47,317 bases of DNA from a virus. The translations under genes and the position numbers were made by a program. This document shows, piece by piece, positions 25,947 through 34,969 of the stretch (the stretch's first letter is position 1; each line of letters starts with the position of its first letter). The DNA is taken from IMG/VR virus record IMGVR_UViG_3300050343_000015, positions 1 through 47,317 of that record, one strand, 5' to 3'. Below the pieces are notes generated by a model, which was given only the letters and a program-made list of their open reading frames with translations, was not told the origin of the DNA and ran no database searches.

Positions 25947-27683
25947 TTAGTGTGTTTCACTCCAGTTATCTCCTATCTTGTATTCACCAGTTAGCGGAAG
26001 TCTTAAATCAAAATACTTACCAGTGTCTTCTATTGCTTTTACGGCTAATTGCCCAACTTGCTCAGCATCTTTTTCAAGACACTCTACTTGTATTTCATCA
26101 TGTACCCACACTACTTGATGTGCTTCAGGTATTTTCTTAATCACTTTATCAAACTCTACTAACCACTGCTTACACACTAAGGCTCCGGACGATTGAAGCA
26201 ACGTGTTTAATGCAGCATGGCTTGAACGTACTTTAACACGTCTCTTATCAAGACCTACTAAGTAACCACGTTCAGCTGCTTGCTGTACATTTTCAATTAG
26301 TTTGTTTAATGCAGGTAAGTTATTTAAGAAACGTTTCTTTATCTTAGATGCTTCTGCTACAGTTTTATTTGTAACTGCTGCAATCTTTTTAACACCACCA
26401 CCGTAAAGAAAACAGTAGTAAAAACGCTTGGCTAAGTCTCTGCTATCTAACCCTGCTAATGTTTTTGTTTCAGAGTGTATATCACCATCTAAAACAACTT
26501 TAGCATAGTTGCCGTTATCGTACTTAGCCATGTAGTGAGCCAACATTCTCACCTCTAAACCTGAGACATCAATGCCTACAAGTTTTTTACCAGTTGGAAC
26601 CGTGAATAATGCTCTACACTCTTTACCATATTGCACACCAACACTTGGAATTTGTGCCATGTTTGGGTACGAGTGTGTTGCTCTTGCAGTTACTGTTGAA
26701 TTAGTATTGCAAGTACCATGTATTTTATTATTCTTCTCATGCTTTAACCAAGCTTGAGCGCCAGTAGCTAACTGACCAATTCTTTTATCTAATAGAAAAT
26801 GCTCACATAATATTTTAGCTTCAGGGTATGGTAAACTTTCTAAAATAGTTTCATCTAACTTAGGCTTACCATCATCAGTATAAACTTTAGGTTTCCATCC
26901 ATGTATTTTAATTAATCTATCTGCAATATGTTGTCTACTAGATGGATTAAAGATAATAGTTTTTTCTTTGTAGAATACTTCACCCTTAACATATCCTCTA
27001 GCTTTGTTATTTACTTTAGGTATAAAGGGTATGTGTTCTTTTTCAGGTGGAAACATTACTTGTAACTTGTATTCTATTTCCATTCGTCTACCATTTAATT
27101 CTGAATAAAGTTTTCTAGCTTCTTCAGTACTAAAACTAAAACCATGAACTTCTTGATTATAAATTAATTGTGCTACAGAGTGCTCTAAATCCATAGCTTG
27201 CTGAGAATATTTCATATCTTCATGTATCATTTTGTGAAGATTATAAGTTACTTCTACATCTTGTTTACAATACTCTAGCATCTCAGGTGTAAAAGTTTGC
27301 CAGTCTGTATCAAACTGTGCTTTGTAATTTCCTATTCTGTTACCCCATGCTTTTAAACTGTGTCTTCCTATACAATCTTTTGGAAAATCTTTACGTTGAA
27401 AATCTTTTTCTTTTACATCTGGAAATAACAATCTTGTTGCTACAAGTGTGTCAAAAATTTTTGCCTCAGTTTTAAAGGTAGGATATAGTTTTTTTATTAC
27501 AGGCAAATCAAATTTTATAATGTTGTGTCCTATAATTTCTTTTGCTTTAGATAATTTATCTAATGCTTCATCAACTGATAAAGACAAAAACTTATTAGTG
27601 TCTACATCTTTTAAAACTAAACAATGTATTTTAGTACAGACGTCAAGAAACCCATCAGTTTCTATATCAAATATGTATCTCAT
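25947..27683 (-). CDS. Family A DNA polymerase (T7 gp5-like)
   Basis: A 578-residue replicative polymerase with proofreading. Exonuclease motifs are DIETDG (residues 6-11), GHNIIKFD (52-59) and YCKQDV (about 144). Polymerase motif A is LVGIDVSGLEVRML, motif B lies around AKRFYYCFLYGG and motif C is VWVHDEIQVE (about 525-534). It is shorter than T7 gp5 (704), mostly between the exonuclease and palm domains where T7 has its thioredoxin-binding loop, so thioredoxin-dependent processivity may differ. It overlaps the upstream gene by ATGA. Confidence 0.95.
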   Translation of the reverse strand: MRYIFDIETDGFLDVCTKIHCLVLKDVDTNKFLSLSVDEALDKLSKAKEIIGHNIIKFDLPVIKKLYPTFKTEAKIFDTLVATRLLFPDVKEKDFQRKDFPKDCIGRHSLKAWGNRIGNYKAQFDTDWQTFTPEMLEYCKQDVEVTYNLHKMIHEDMKYSQQAMDLEHSVAQLIYNQEVHGFSFSTEEARKLYSELNGRRMEIEYKLQVMFPPEKEHIPFIPKVNNKARGYVKGEVFYKEKTIIFNPSSRQHIADRLIKIHGWKPKVYTDDGKPKLDETILESLPYPEAKILCEHFLLDKRIGQLATGAQAWLKHEKNNKIHGTCNTNSTVTARATHSYPNMAQIPSVGVQYGKECRALFTVPTGKKLVGIDVSGLEVRMLAHYMAKYDNGNYAKVVLDGDIHSETKTLAGLDSRDLAKRFYYCFLYGGGVKKIAAVTNKTVAEASKIKKRFLNNLPALNKLIENVQQAAERGYLVGLDKRRVKVRSSHAALNTLLQSSGALVCKQWLVEFDKVIKKIPEAHQVVWVHDEIQVECLEKDAEQVGQLAVKAIEDTGKYFDLRLPLTGEYKIGDNWSETH

Positions 27684-27961
27684 ATTTTTAATACTTTCTT
27701 TTTAATAACATTAATAGTTGGTATAACAGTTACATTACCAACGTCACCTAGTGTACCATCATCTTCAAAATTTATGTCACCACATAAAATGTGTACATTT
27801 TTATCTTGTTTTATTAACCAACCAGTGCTCACACAAATAGTTGGTGTACTTGTTTTTGCTTTTTCTAATGACATCCACGAGGCATCAGAGTTTATATCAA
27901 GCCAATGACATAAAACAAATTTAGCGTCTAATGTCTTTTTAGTTATTGTAGGTAGTTTCAT
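27680..27961 (-). CDS. 93-residue conserved hypothetical protein before DNA polymerase
   Basis: The start at 27961 (MKLPTITKKTLDAKFVLCHW) fits the three-base gap after the previous stop better than the upstream in-frame start. It contains LDINSDASWMSLEKAKTSTP and a Val/Ile-rich end (VTVIPTINVIKKKVLKI). It is probably a small soluble protein of mixed strands. No family is named with confidence. Position between primase-helicase and polymerase suggests a replication accessory. Confidence 0.65.
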   Translation of the reverse strand: MKLPTITKKTLDAKFVLCHWLDINSDASWMSLEKAKTSTPTICVSTGWLIKQDKNVHILCGDINFEDDGTLGDVGNVTVIPTINVIKKKVLKI

Positions 27962-27963
27962 AA

Positions 27964-28197
27964 TTAATGTATGTGTTTGTGTATTTTTATATCTACGTTC
28001 CATGCTGCATCTTCACCATTCATAGCAAGTGCCATCAATGCATCTTGTAATAAGGATGCTGAGCTATCTTTAGCAACATGTAATACTACAGGTGTTGAAC
28101 TTTCTTTTGCTTTTTTAACAGCAGATAAAACATAAAATGTCCAAGACACAGTGTCTTGTTTTGCTTTTCTTTTTCTAACAGGTAATTTAGAAGTCAT
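27964..28197 (-). CDS. 77-residue hypothetical protein
   Basis: The N-terminus is basic (MTSKLPVRKRKAKQDTVSW), followed by a helical region (YVLSAVKKAKESSTPVVLHV, then SLLQDALMALAMNG). It overlaps the end of the primase-helicase gene by 11 bases. No recognised domain. It is cotranscribed with replication genes. Confidence 0.6.
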   Translation of the reverse strand: MTSKLPVRKRKAKQDTVSWTFYVLSAVKKAKESSTPVVLHVAKDSSASLLQDALMALAMNGEDAAWNVDIKIHKHIH

Positions 28198-29785
28198 TAA
28201 CAGTCTCCGATTGTACTTCAGTTAAACAACCTGTGTCTAAATCATATCTTAAACTACAAGCTTTTCCAGTCTCACCACTAAATCTATTTTTTAAAACATT
28301 AACTTGTGCAATGTTATCTTCAGCTTGTAAGTCTCTGGACAAGGCTAATACCATGTCACTTAACTGAGCAATACTTTGACTGCCTCTTAAACTATTCATA
28401 GATACTTGTACTCCATCTTCATAACCTTTGTTACCATCTTTAGTACGTGATAAATGTGAAACAAGTATTAAACCAATACCAGTTTCTTCTACTAGCGTTC
28501 TAAGTTTTGATACAAAATAATCTATAAGTTTACGTTCATCATTTGTATTAGCATCACCTAATGCAGACAAAGCCATGTGTAAATGGTCTAGTATTACATA
28601 GTCTACATTACAGGCTTTAGCCATGTATCTTATTTTAGAGAGCAAGTTATCTGCAACTGTTGAACCAAAATGATTGTAAAGATAAAAGTTGCCACTGCCC
28701 ACAGTATTGTTAAACGTCTTAAGTAAGTCTTCTTCACTGATACCCTCTCTTGTTAAGTGTAATGGTTTTTGTAATTCAACACCCATGATACCAAGTGCAC
28801 TACGTTTAATACTTTCTTCTAATGCAATGTAACCTACGGTGTAATTATTTTTTAATAAGTTTAATGCTACGTGTCTACAAAAACTAGATTTACCAACACC
28901 ACTTCCGGCAGTGATAGTAACAAGCTCACCTTTACGTAGTCCATGTGTTTTAACATTTAAACATTCAAATGGATATGGAACTGTTACATACTCATCTTCT
29001 TTTTGTATTTCATTCCAAAATTCTTTTCCAACTACAATACCATCAGGTCTGTATGGTTTACTTGACCATATACAATCTGTTAACTCTCTTACTTTGTTTG
29101 CAAGTAACATTTCGTTTGCATCTTTTAATGGCATTGTACAAATCTTAGCTTTGTTTGGTGTAAATAATTTTGCACATTCAATAGCAGCTTTTTCTCCGTG
29201 CTCGTCTTGGTCAAAACAAAGTACCACACTCTCAAATTTTTCAAGCCACTCTAATTCTTTTTGTATATCTTTTTTAGCGCCTTGTGCACCTGTCTTAATA
29301 CTTACTACGGGAAATTTATTTTGATTAGTTCTGGAAATTGATAAGGCATCTATCTCGCCTTCTGTAACAATACACATTCGTCCGCCTTCTCTCCATAAAT
29401 GCTGTCCGAATAGTGTTGCTTTTTTTGCATCACCTAACCACTGAAATGTTTTATCAGGGTATCTTAGTTTTTGTGCTACTAATTGTTTGTCTTTATCATA
29501 GTAGTTTGCAATCTGACAAGGTCTTCCAAACCATGCGCCAGTTTGATAATTAAATTTTTGTGCTGTATCAAAGTCAATGTTTCTTTTAGACAAAGCAGAT
29601 ACAGTACCTGTTATAAAATCTTTACATTTTTCTTTTACGTTTGTTTGCATTTCTTTTTCTCCTTGTTTGTGTGTGTTACATGAAAAACAATAGGTATGTC
29701 CATCATCATATACCGAATTAGCATCTGAAGAACCACACTCATCACATGCTGAATGATATAAAAACGTACTGTCAGTATTTTCCAT
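28187..29785 (-). CDS. Primase-helicase (T7 gp4-like)
   Basis: A 532-residue bifunctional enzyme (T7 gp4A is 566). The N-terminal zinc finger has two CxxC pairs (HSACDECGSS and YCFSCNTHK), followed by a TOPRIM primase core (MCIVTEGEIDALSIS, then VVLCFDQDEHGEKAA). The C-terminal hexameric helicase has Walker A GSGVGKSSFC, a Walker B region VDYVILDHLHMAL, and LILVSHLSRTKDGNKGYED. It unwinds DNA and primes the lagging strand at the fork. It starts about 25 bases after a terminator-like hairpin. Confidence 0.95.
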   Translation of the reverse strand: MENTDSTFLYHSACDECGSSDANSVYDDGHTYCFSCNTHKQGEKEMQTNVKEKCKDFITGTVSALSKRNIDFDTAQKFNYQTGAWFGRPCQIANYYDKDKQLVAQKLRYPDKTFQWLGDAKKATLFGQHLWREGGRMCIVTEGEIDALSISRTNQNKFPVVSIKTGAQGAKKDIQKELEWLEKFESVVLCFDQDEHGEKAAIECAKLFTPNKAKICTMPLKDANEMLLANKVRELTDCIWSSKPYRPDGIVVGKEFWNEIQKEDEYVTVPYPFECLNVKTHGLRKGELVTITAGSGVGKSSFCRHVALNLLKNNYTVGYIALEESIKRSALGIMGVELQKPLHLTREGISEEDLLKTFNNTVGSGNFYLYNHFGSTVADNLLSKIRYMAKACNVDYVILDHLHMALSALGDANTNDERKLIDYFVSKLRTLVEETGIGLILVSHLSRTKDGNKGYEDGVQVSMNSLRGSQSIAQLSDMVLALSRDLQAEDNIAQVNVLKNRFSGETGKACSLRYDLDTGCLTEVQSETVNDF

Positions 29786-29810
29786 AAAATTTTTTGCCTT
29801 AATATTTGGG

Positions 29811-29846
29811 TTAATAAAAACCTACTGGATATTTCTACCCAGTAGG
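29811..29846 (-). terminator. Intrinsic terminator after amidase
   Basis: On the minus strand CCTACTGG (29846-29839) pairs perfectly with CCAGTAGG (29828-29821) around a 10-base loop, followed at once by TTTTTATT. It sits between the amidase stop and the primase-helicase start, so it would attenuate host- or phage-polymerase transcripts between early/middle blocks. Confidence 0.85.
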
Positions 29847-29856
29847 CACAAACAAA

Positions 29857-30282
29857 CTATGTCAGCAATTCTTTTACATCAAATTGCGGACACGAGGAGC
29901 TAGTCACATCTCTATGACCAACAATCTCAACCTCACCATAACTGTCTTTTAAAACATCTACCAGTTTAACTAAACTTTGGTATTGTTTGAAAGTAAAATT
30001 ACAATCAGGTTGTCCATCAACATTTTGTCCGCCAATTAGACAAATGCCAATAGAATTTTTATTAGACAAGTTAACATCTGTTTCAATGTGTGCGCCTGCT
30101 ATCATAATATCACGACCATCCTGAATAGAACCGTCTCTTTTGATTATTTTATGGAACGCACATGAGAATAAACCCTCTTTTCTATGTTGCTTGTCTAAAT
30201 CTTTAACATCTAAATTTTGTTTTGGATTTGTATTACTTGAGTGAACAACAATGTACTTTGTTTCTTTTCTTATGTTACTCAT
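29857..30282 (-). CDS. N-acetylmuramoyl-L-alanine amidase (T7 gp3.5-like)
   Basis: An amidase_2-family enzyme that cuts the bond between muramic acid and the peptide; in T7 it also inhibits the phage RNA polymerase. Visible zinc-binding and active-site motifs are YIVVHSSNT (first His), AGAHIETDVN and VGHRDVTSSSCPQF (second His and the Cys ligand). I chose ATG 30282 (MSNIRKETKYIVV), overlapping the endonuclease stop (ATGA), over the in-frame GTG six bases upstream. The gene is about 141 residues (T7 lysozyme 151). Confidence 0.93.
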   Translation of the reverse strand: MSNIRKETKYIVVHSSNTNPKQNLDVKDLDKQHRKEGLFSCAFHKIIKRDGSIQDGRDIMIAGAHIETDVNLSNKNSIGICLIGGQNVDGQPDCNFTFKQYQSLVKLVDVLKDSYGEVEIVGHRDVTSSSCPQFDVKELLT

Positions 30283-30692
30283 AACCACTCCGTTGGAACA
30301 TGTTTGTCTGCGTATTTAAATCCATACTTATCACACCACATGCCATATGTTGTTTTTGATTTTTTACTTATTCTTGTTTTAGAATTAGAAAATATAAATC
30401 TAATATCTAACTGAGGATGCTGTTCTTTTATAAGACGCATTTTCTGACGGTCTTGAGAAGTAAAGTAACCTTTAGTCTCAATGTAAATGTCAGACCCAGT
30501 TAGATAAAAGTCAGGGGTATAAGTGTGAACTTTTTGCGGCTTTGTATAGTTAAGTTTAGATTGTTCAAACTCATACTTAACTTTTTTAGTGTCAAGCTCA
30601 GAAGCAATTGCTTCTTCTAAGCCTGACCTAAAGCCGTATTTTAAACCAACTTGATTAGAAGTCAGCTTCTGCGGTTTCTTCTTGTACCACAT
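30279..30692 (-). CDS. Endonuclease I, Holliday-junction resolvase (T7 gp3-like)
   Basis: A 137-residue homologue of T7 endonuclease I (149), which resolves branched DNA and helps degrade host DNA. Catalytic residues of the restriction-type core are seen in SGLEEAIASEL (Glu), YTPDFYL (Asp) and IYIETKGYF (Glu-x-Lys). It overlaps the end of the SSB gene by 38 bases and its stop overlaps the amidase start. Confidence 0.93.
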   Translation of the reverse strand: MWYKKKPQKLTSNQVGLKYGFRSGLEEAIASELDTKKVKYEFEQSKLNYTKPQKVHTYTPDFYLTGSDIYIETKGYFTSQDRQKMRLIKEQHPQLDIRFIFSNSKTRISKKSKTTYGMWCDKYGFKYADKHVPTEWL

Positions 30693-31269
30693 TGTTCACA
30701 CTTTCTGTTGCTGTATAGCCACCTTCTACTTTATCAAAGCCGTAGCCTTCAGCATTGCCGGCACCACCTTCAACTAGCTTAGTTATTTGTACTGCTCTTA
30801 ATCTCAGACTTACGCCTGCGCCTGCCATTGCAGTGAACCAGTGTACTAACTCAGCACTAACTTTCATCTCACTTCCAGACCAAACGTTAGCATCAATTAA
30901 AGGTTTACCGGAGCTATCAAACAATGCTACTTTAAATGGAATGACTTTTCCATCAGCAGATATTATTTGTGCTTTTCTTTTAAACTTGAAAACAGTGTTG
31001 CCAGTTGGCTTACCTTCATCATCAAGTTGTTCTTCGTACGGAGCGTTTGCTTGCTTTACAGCTTTGCCTTTGTTTTTTTCTTTGGCAATCTCTACGCTCT
31101 TTTTAATTTCTTCATCAATCTGTTTAATCAATGAAGAAGCCTTGTCAGTAGGCACTACAAGATTTACTTTGTAATGTCCGTCTTTGTCAAATTTAGTATC
31201 AGGTTTTGTCAACCATGCATACTGAGACACGCCTTCAGGACTTACAATCTTAACATAATTATTTTTCAT
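30655..31269 (-). CDS. Single-stranded DNA-binding protein (T7 gp2.5-like)
   Basis: A 204-residue protein (T7 gp2.5 is 232). It has the conserved start VSPEGVSQYAWLTKPDTKFD, an OB-fold core (KVNLVVPTDK, FKVALFDSSGKPLID, SAELVHWFTAMAGAGVSLRL) and the hallmark acidic C-terminal tail ending EETAEADF, which contacts polymerase and primase-helicase. It has its own predicted phage promoter directly upstream, with a ribosome site (GGAGA). Confidence 0.92.
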   Translation of the reverse strand: MKNNYVKIVSPEGVSQYAWLTKPDTKFDKDGHYKVNLVVPTDKASSLIKQIDEEIKKSVEIAKEKNKGKAVKQANAPYEEQLDDEGKPTGNTVFKFKRKAQIISADGKVIPFKVALFDSSGKPLIDANVWSGSEMKVSAELVHWFTAMAGAGVSLRLRAVQITKLVEGGAGNAEGYGFDKVEGGYTATESVNNVVQEETAEADF

Positions 31270-31283
31270 ATGTGTTTCTCCAT

Positions 31284-31301
31284 TCTACTATGGGTACTTT
31301 A
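31284..31301 (-). promoter_or_regulatory. Predicted phage promoter before SSB
   Basis: The minus strand reads TAAAGTACCCATAGTAGA, ending 15 bases before the SSB ATG. It shares all key bases with the site before RNA polymerase. The AGT-CCC-ATAG pattern recalls SP6-type promoters (GTGACACTATAG). Confidence 0.7.
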
Positions 31302-31304
31302 ATG

Positions 31305-33752
31305 CTACGCAAAAAAGAACTCACTGTCCCGCAGTTGTTGAATATCTAAATTACCTTTGGCGGGAACTTCAGGTAATTTATCGTGTAGCTCTTCAGGCAA
31401 TTGTTTAAGAACGTCATTCCTAAAATTATCAAGAATATCATTCTCACTAAACATTTTAATAAATGCTTCTCTAATAGATTTATTAAGTGTTTCAACATCA
31501 CCTGCTGTTGTGCCAAAACTATCATGTACGTTACAGAAATTAGTAATGCCATTTTTATAAGCAATATTAACTGTACTCATCATAGCTGCACTGTCCACCG
31601 AGTGAACTACGTTAGGTGCTACTCCGTTACCCATTCGTAGTTTGTCAGTTAAGTCAGTCTCAGTATTTATACGAGGCTTAATAACTTCACCCATCAACAT
31701 AGCCTTAACTCTTTTAGACTTCATCTCTGGATATGACTGATACACTGGAAAACCAACCGGCGTTACCCAATGCACTGGTAGTTGTTGTTTCGCAACTGTA
31801 CGTGCGATTGTTTGTAGATAATCCATTCCAGTTCTAGCAGATTTCAGATTATCACCGATACTGTCCCATATGACACTTGCTAAATAACTAGCCGGTCTGA
31901 ATATCTCATCTTGAAATGGATGGTTCTCTCCCTTGTCTTTACGTTTTGTTAAGTCTTCAATTACAAAGTCAGTGCATGAATATCTAGTTGAACCATAACA
32001 GATAGTCATAATACTTCTTTTAGTAGTTGAACGTTTAACTCCGTAGTCTAACCACAACTGAGCATACGGTTTGTTTTCAGCTGCATGCTGTTTTAATTTA
32101 TCATTAACTGCATCTGCAACTAATTGATAAATGTCTTGCGGTGTAGCACTAGGCAAACAATTAACAAGCTTGCCTGCTTTTTCGTCTCTTAACATTAAAG
32201 AATAGATTTGAAGACCGTTACAAGAACCGTCTACATTAACAGGAATACTAGAAATAAAACCATATCCTTGTTCTTTAAATCTTTTCCACTCATCACAAAA
32301 TGCTAAGAATTGAAATGGATTAGATGCATTTTCCCATTGTCTATGTAACATTGGGTCTGTAGCACAATCAATAATCCAACTCTCATTATCGTTAGTCCAT
32401 TTTACTCTGTCAGCAAACGATATTTTATCTTCACCGTATTGGTTAGCACCGTGTATAGCCAACCAATAATCACCTTTGTTTTCTTTTGTGATTGCTTTAC
32501 CTTGTGAAAAAGACAACAAAGCTTTAGCACCACCAATAGATTGATAGTTTAAAAATGCCGGTACTGCATACGCTCTACCTCTAAAGTCTAGTTGAACTGG
32601 AAAATACAACGTTGCATAATCTTTAAACTTTTGTGCAAGGTGTATAATTTTAGCATACAATAAACGTTTAGAAAACATTCTAGCATTTTCAGTGTGAGCC
32701 ATAACAGCTCTCTTCTTCCATTCTCTTCTACTGTCAACATTAGTTTCAATGTCATGCGGTTTGTTTGGAATATCAAAGTTAGTACTAGGCGGCATACCAC
32801 CAACAGCTAACCCTTTGTCCCACGCTTCTTGCATAACTTTTAAGATAAAATTATTAATCTTAAATGGTGTTGCTTGCATTGTATTAACAGCGTCATACAC
32901 TTCAGGCATGTCAAAGTTTTCAAGTTCCTTTTTGTATTTCTTGTTTTTTTGTTTAACAAGCTCAAGTTCAGGAAGCTCTTTAGTCCAATAACCGCCACCT
33001 ACAACTGACGTCCATAATTTTGGCGGCATGACTGTAGGTAAGTATTCCGGATTTAACAGTTCATTAAAACTGTTTCTACTTTTAATCCACTCTCTAGTTT
33101 TATCAGTCTGTTTGATTATCTTTGCTTTTTTATGTTTAACAGTTTCAGTACCTATCTCAATCATACCTGTTGCATAAATCATAAGCTCTACAAGTCTAAG
33201 ACCTACGTGTAATTTAACAGGTGTTGTCCACTCTTCCCATTTCATTACCTCGTCACGTTTAGCACTCTCTCTTAATTTTCTACGCTTGTAAGTATAATTA
33301 AAACTACGCTTGTCTAAGTCTTGTTTAACTGTTTGGTACAAATCAGGGTTTAGATGTTTAAAGTTTTTAAGACTAATCTCAGTCTCAACTTTACCACCTA
33401 AACTTATGCACGTTGCTGTTAAAGGTTTGTATTGTGTGATTGTATTTATGATGTGTTTACCAGTGATTAGTGCCAGTATCTCAGGCTCAACTTCACACAT
33501 CTTTAAGAAGGCAATAGAAGGTTTGCCTATTGTCTTTTTAGATTGTTCTTGTGTCCATTCAGCAATAGCCATTGCTAAAGGTCTTATCGTGTTTGCTACC
33601 ATTACTTTTCCATAACTGGTAACACTTTCCTCTTCTCTCTCAATGTGAGAATGAAGACGCTTATTAGTTCTGTTTGAACCTAAGTTTCTCATCTCTTTTT
33701 CGTGCTCTACTTCATCTTTATAAGTAGGCATACTCTCAATCAGTCGTGCCAT
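31305..33752 (-). CDS. DNA-dependent RNA polymerase (T7 gp1-like)
   Basis: An 815-residue single-subunit polymerase (T7 883). Motif A is FPVQLDFRGRAYAVP (catalytic Asp), motif B KRSIMTICYGSTRY (Lys and Tyr of the fingers), motif C CNVHDSFGTTAGD (second catalytic Asp), and the C-terminal foot ends SEFFFA (T7 ends DFAFA). It transcribes middle and late genes from phage promoters, here probably the AARGTWCCC motif. The gene follows the early operon and has one of these motifs in front of it, suggesting self-amplification. Confidence 0.97.
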   Translation of the reverse strand: MARLIESMPTYKDEVEHEKEMRNLGSNRTNKRLHSHIEREEESVTSYGKVMVANTIRPLAMAIAEWTQEQSKKTIGKPSIAFLKMCEVEPEILALITGKHIINTITQYKPLTATCISLGGKVETEISLKNFKHLNPDLYQTVKQDLDKRSFNYTYKRRKLRESAKRDEVMKWEEWTTPVKLHVGLRLVELMIYATGMIEIGTETVKHKKAKIIKQTDKTREWIKSRNSFNELLNPEYLPTVMPPKLWTSVVGGGYWTKELPELELVKQKNKKYKKELENFDMPEVYDAVNTMQATPFKINNFILKVMQEAWDKGLAVGGMPPSTNFDIPNKPHDIETNVDSRREWKKRAVMAHTENARMFSKRLLYAKIIHLAQKFKDYATLYFPVQLDFRGRAYAVPAFLNYQSIGGAKALLSFSQGKAITKENKGDYWLAIHGANQYGEDKISFADRVKWTNDNESWIIDCATDPMLHRQWENASNPFQFLAFCDEWKRFKEQGYGFISSIPVNVDGSCNGLQIYSLMLRDEKAGKLVNCLPSATPQDIYQLVADAVNDKLKQHAAENKPYAQLWLDYGVKRSTTKRSIMTICYGSTRYSCTDFVIEDLTKRKDKGENHPFQDEIFRPASYLASVIWDSIGDNLKSARTGMDYLQTIARTVAKQQLPVHWVTPVGFPVYQSYPEMKSKRVKAMLMGEVIKPRINTETDLTDKLRMGNGVAPNVVHSVDSAAMMSTVNIAYKNGITNFCNVHDSFGTTAGDVETLNKSIREAFIKMFSENDILDNFRNDVLKQLPEELHDKLPEVPAKGNLDIQQLRDSEFFFA

Positions 33753-33794
33753 GTGTCTAACTCCTATAATTATCAGTGGGTTATGTTTATAATA

Positions 33795-33812
33795 TCTACT
33801 ATGGGAACCTTA
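33795..33812 (-). promoter_or_regulatory. Predicted phage promoter before RNA polymerase
   Basis: The minus strand reads TAAGGTTCCCATAGTAGA; its first three bases are the stop codon of the upstream 120-residue gene. The RNA polymerase ATG lies about 42 bases downstream. The second half (CCCATAGTAGA) is identical to the SSB promoter. Confidence 0.7.
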
Positions 33813-34172
33813 GTCAGGCTCCCTAGTAGTAACTTGTAGCTCATTAGAAATAGCAAACTTTGGCGCTAGTTTAGATGTAAGTATATTCTCTATAAACTGC
33901 GCTGCTCTATGTGCTATTTGGTTTGGTGTCATTGCGTCATACGCTTCAACAGATTGTGTTTTCTGTAAAAACAATATGATTTTCTTTTTAAGCTCCCAAT
34001 CTATTTTGATATTTTTGTATTGGTTAAGCTCAGTGTTACGCTCAAGTAAATCAGACTTAGCTTTTTTTAAATCAAAAAGCCAATCATTAGCTTTAGTTTT
34101 AAATGTAATAAGCTCAGCCTCTAATTTATTATTCTTATCAATCAAATGTTGTATTTGTTCTTTATCTGTCAT
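33810..34172 (-). CDS. 120-residue early coiled-coil protein
   Basis: An N-terminal ~65 residues of heptad repeats (MTDKEQIQHLIDKNNKLEAE onward) predict a coiled coil. The C-terminal half (MTPNQIAHRAAQFIENILTS) is helical. It is the last early gene before RNA polymerase and overlaps the upstream 60-residue gene. Early position suggests a host-takeover or regulatory role. No family is recognised. Confidence 0.65.
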   Translation of the reverse strand: MTDKEQIQHLIDKNNKLEAELITFKTKANDWLFDLKKAKSDLLERNTELNQYKNIKIDWELKKKIILFLQKTQSVEAYDAMTPNQIAHRAAQFIENILTSKLAPKFAISNELQVTTREPD

Positions 34173-34344
34173 TGTGCTCCTGTAATGATTTGATTTGTTT
34201 ATCTGTTAGTTGTGTTGTTTGTTCAAAAGGGTTAATGCTACGCTCCTTCTTAGGTGTTCGCATTGCATGTATTATACCGGCTATTATTGTACCTAGTATT
34301 AATACATGTCCTTCAAATGGTAGTCCTAGTATTAGTTCAATCAT
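34162..34344 (-). CDS. 60-residue early membrane protein
   Basis: It has one predicted membrane helix near the N-terminus (HVLILGTIIAGIIHAM) followed by a charged cytoplasmic tail (RTPKKERSINPFEQTTQ). It is the first gene after hammerhead element D; its ATG is 30 bases from the predicted cleavage point, with ribosome site AAAGGAG. The role is unknown; early phage membrane peptides often block host functions or superinfection. Confidence 0.6.
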   Translation of the reverse strand: MIELILGLPFEGHVLILGTIIAGIIHAMRTPKKERSINPFEQTTQLTDKQIKSLQEHNDR

Positions 34345-34368
34345 GGTTTAAGCTCCTTTGGTTAGATT

Positions 34369-34453
34369 GTAACAGACTAAAGCCGGATAGTACCGGCTCT
34401 AGTTTCGCCACGTGGTATTCACTCACCACGCATAATAGGCTCATCAGTGTTAC
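34369..34453 (-). ncRNA. Hammerhead ribozyme D (type I), predicted
   Basis: In minus-strand order: stem I GTAACA (34453-34448), core CTGATGA (34447-34441), stem II closed by GCC/GGC with an inner GCGTGGT/ACCACGT helix and a TATTAT bulge, core GAAA (its last A pairs the U16.1), stem III CTAGAGCCGG/CCGGCTTTAG (34402-34393 with 34386-34377, loop TACTAT), then TC completing the GTC cleavage triplet at 34375, then stem I TGTTAC (34374-34369). All ten stem III positions pair (one wobble). Every conserved hammerhead core base is present. The stop codon TAA of the upstream 70-residue gene lies inside stem I. Predicted cleavage falls between 34375 and 34374. Confidence 0.9.
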
Positions 34454-34662
34454 TCGTAACTTCTTTGTTTTATAACAACACTAACTTCAATTTCAGTGCC
34501 GTCATGTGCTTCGTCAAGCTCAGCAACTAAAGGTATTAATTTTTTAAAACGTATACCTTCATCACTGTTAAGACGCACTATTGTATATCCGCCTTCATAT
34601 TTATCTTTTTTTTCATTCCATTTATCACCTATTACTTGTACATCATATTTACTTACATGCAT
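34450..34662 (-). CDS. 70-residue early protein
   Basis: It starts MHVSKYDVQVIGDKWNEKKD and ends VSVVIKQRSYE. Alternating hydrophobic residues suggest a small beta-rich fold. The stop codon is embedded in the first strand of hammerhead D, so coding sequence and ribozyme abut with no spacer. No family is recognised. Confidence 0.65.
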   Translation of the reverse strand: MHVSKYDVQVIGDKWNEKKDKYEGGYTIVRLNSDEGIRFKKLIPLVAELDEAHDGTEIEVSVVIKQRSYE

Positions 34663-34663
34663 A

Positions 34664-34969
34664 TTAATTACCTCTTATTGTTTGTTTTAGTTTTTGGAAC
34701 TTTGCATCAGTCTCAGCTTGTTCAATCTCAGACTTAAACTTGCTTAGCTCCGCTCGTTTATCAAGACCCGCAGGCTCATCAATTCTGAGACCTGCACTAT
34801 TAAACCATTTACCAGTACTGGTTAGATAGTATTTTGACTTGACCTTTTTTACCTTGCATGGGTCAACCTTGCCATCAGGTTTTAACAAGTATACTGACTT
34901 ATTAAAATTCTGATACAACCGGTCAACCCAACGCTCATTAATAAAGTTAGATACAACGATATTAGGCAT
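34664..34969 (-). CDS. 101-residue early protein
   Basis: It starts MPNIVVSNFINERWVDRLYQ and contains KVKKVKSKYYLTSTGKWFNS, with a helical C-terminal third rich in Lys/Glu (ELSKFKSEIEQAETDAKFQK). The ATG overlaps the TAA of the 43-residue gene (TAATG). Early position suggests a host-directed or regulatory role; no domain is recognised. Confidence 0.65.
   Translation of the reverse strand: MPNIVVSNFINERWVDRLYQNFNKSVYLLKPDGKVDPCKVKKVKSKYYLTSTGKWFNSAGLRIDEPAGLDKRAELSKFKSEIEQAETDAKFQKLKQTIRGN

Noticed and set aside
10315-26885. Other CTGATGA occurrences on the minus strand (for example near 10320, 11030, 20290 and 26875)
   Set aside because: They lie inside conserved coding sequence and lack a following stem II plus GAAA and a matching stem III, so they are not hammerheads.
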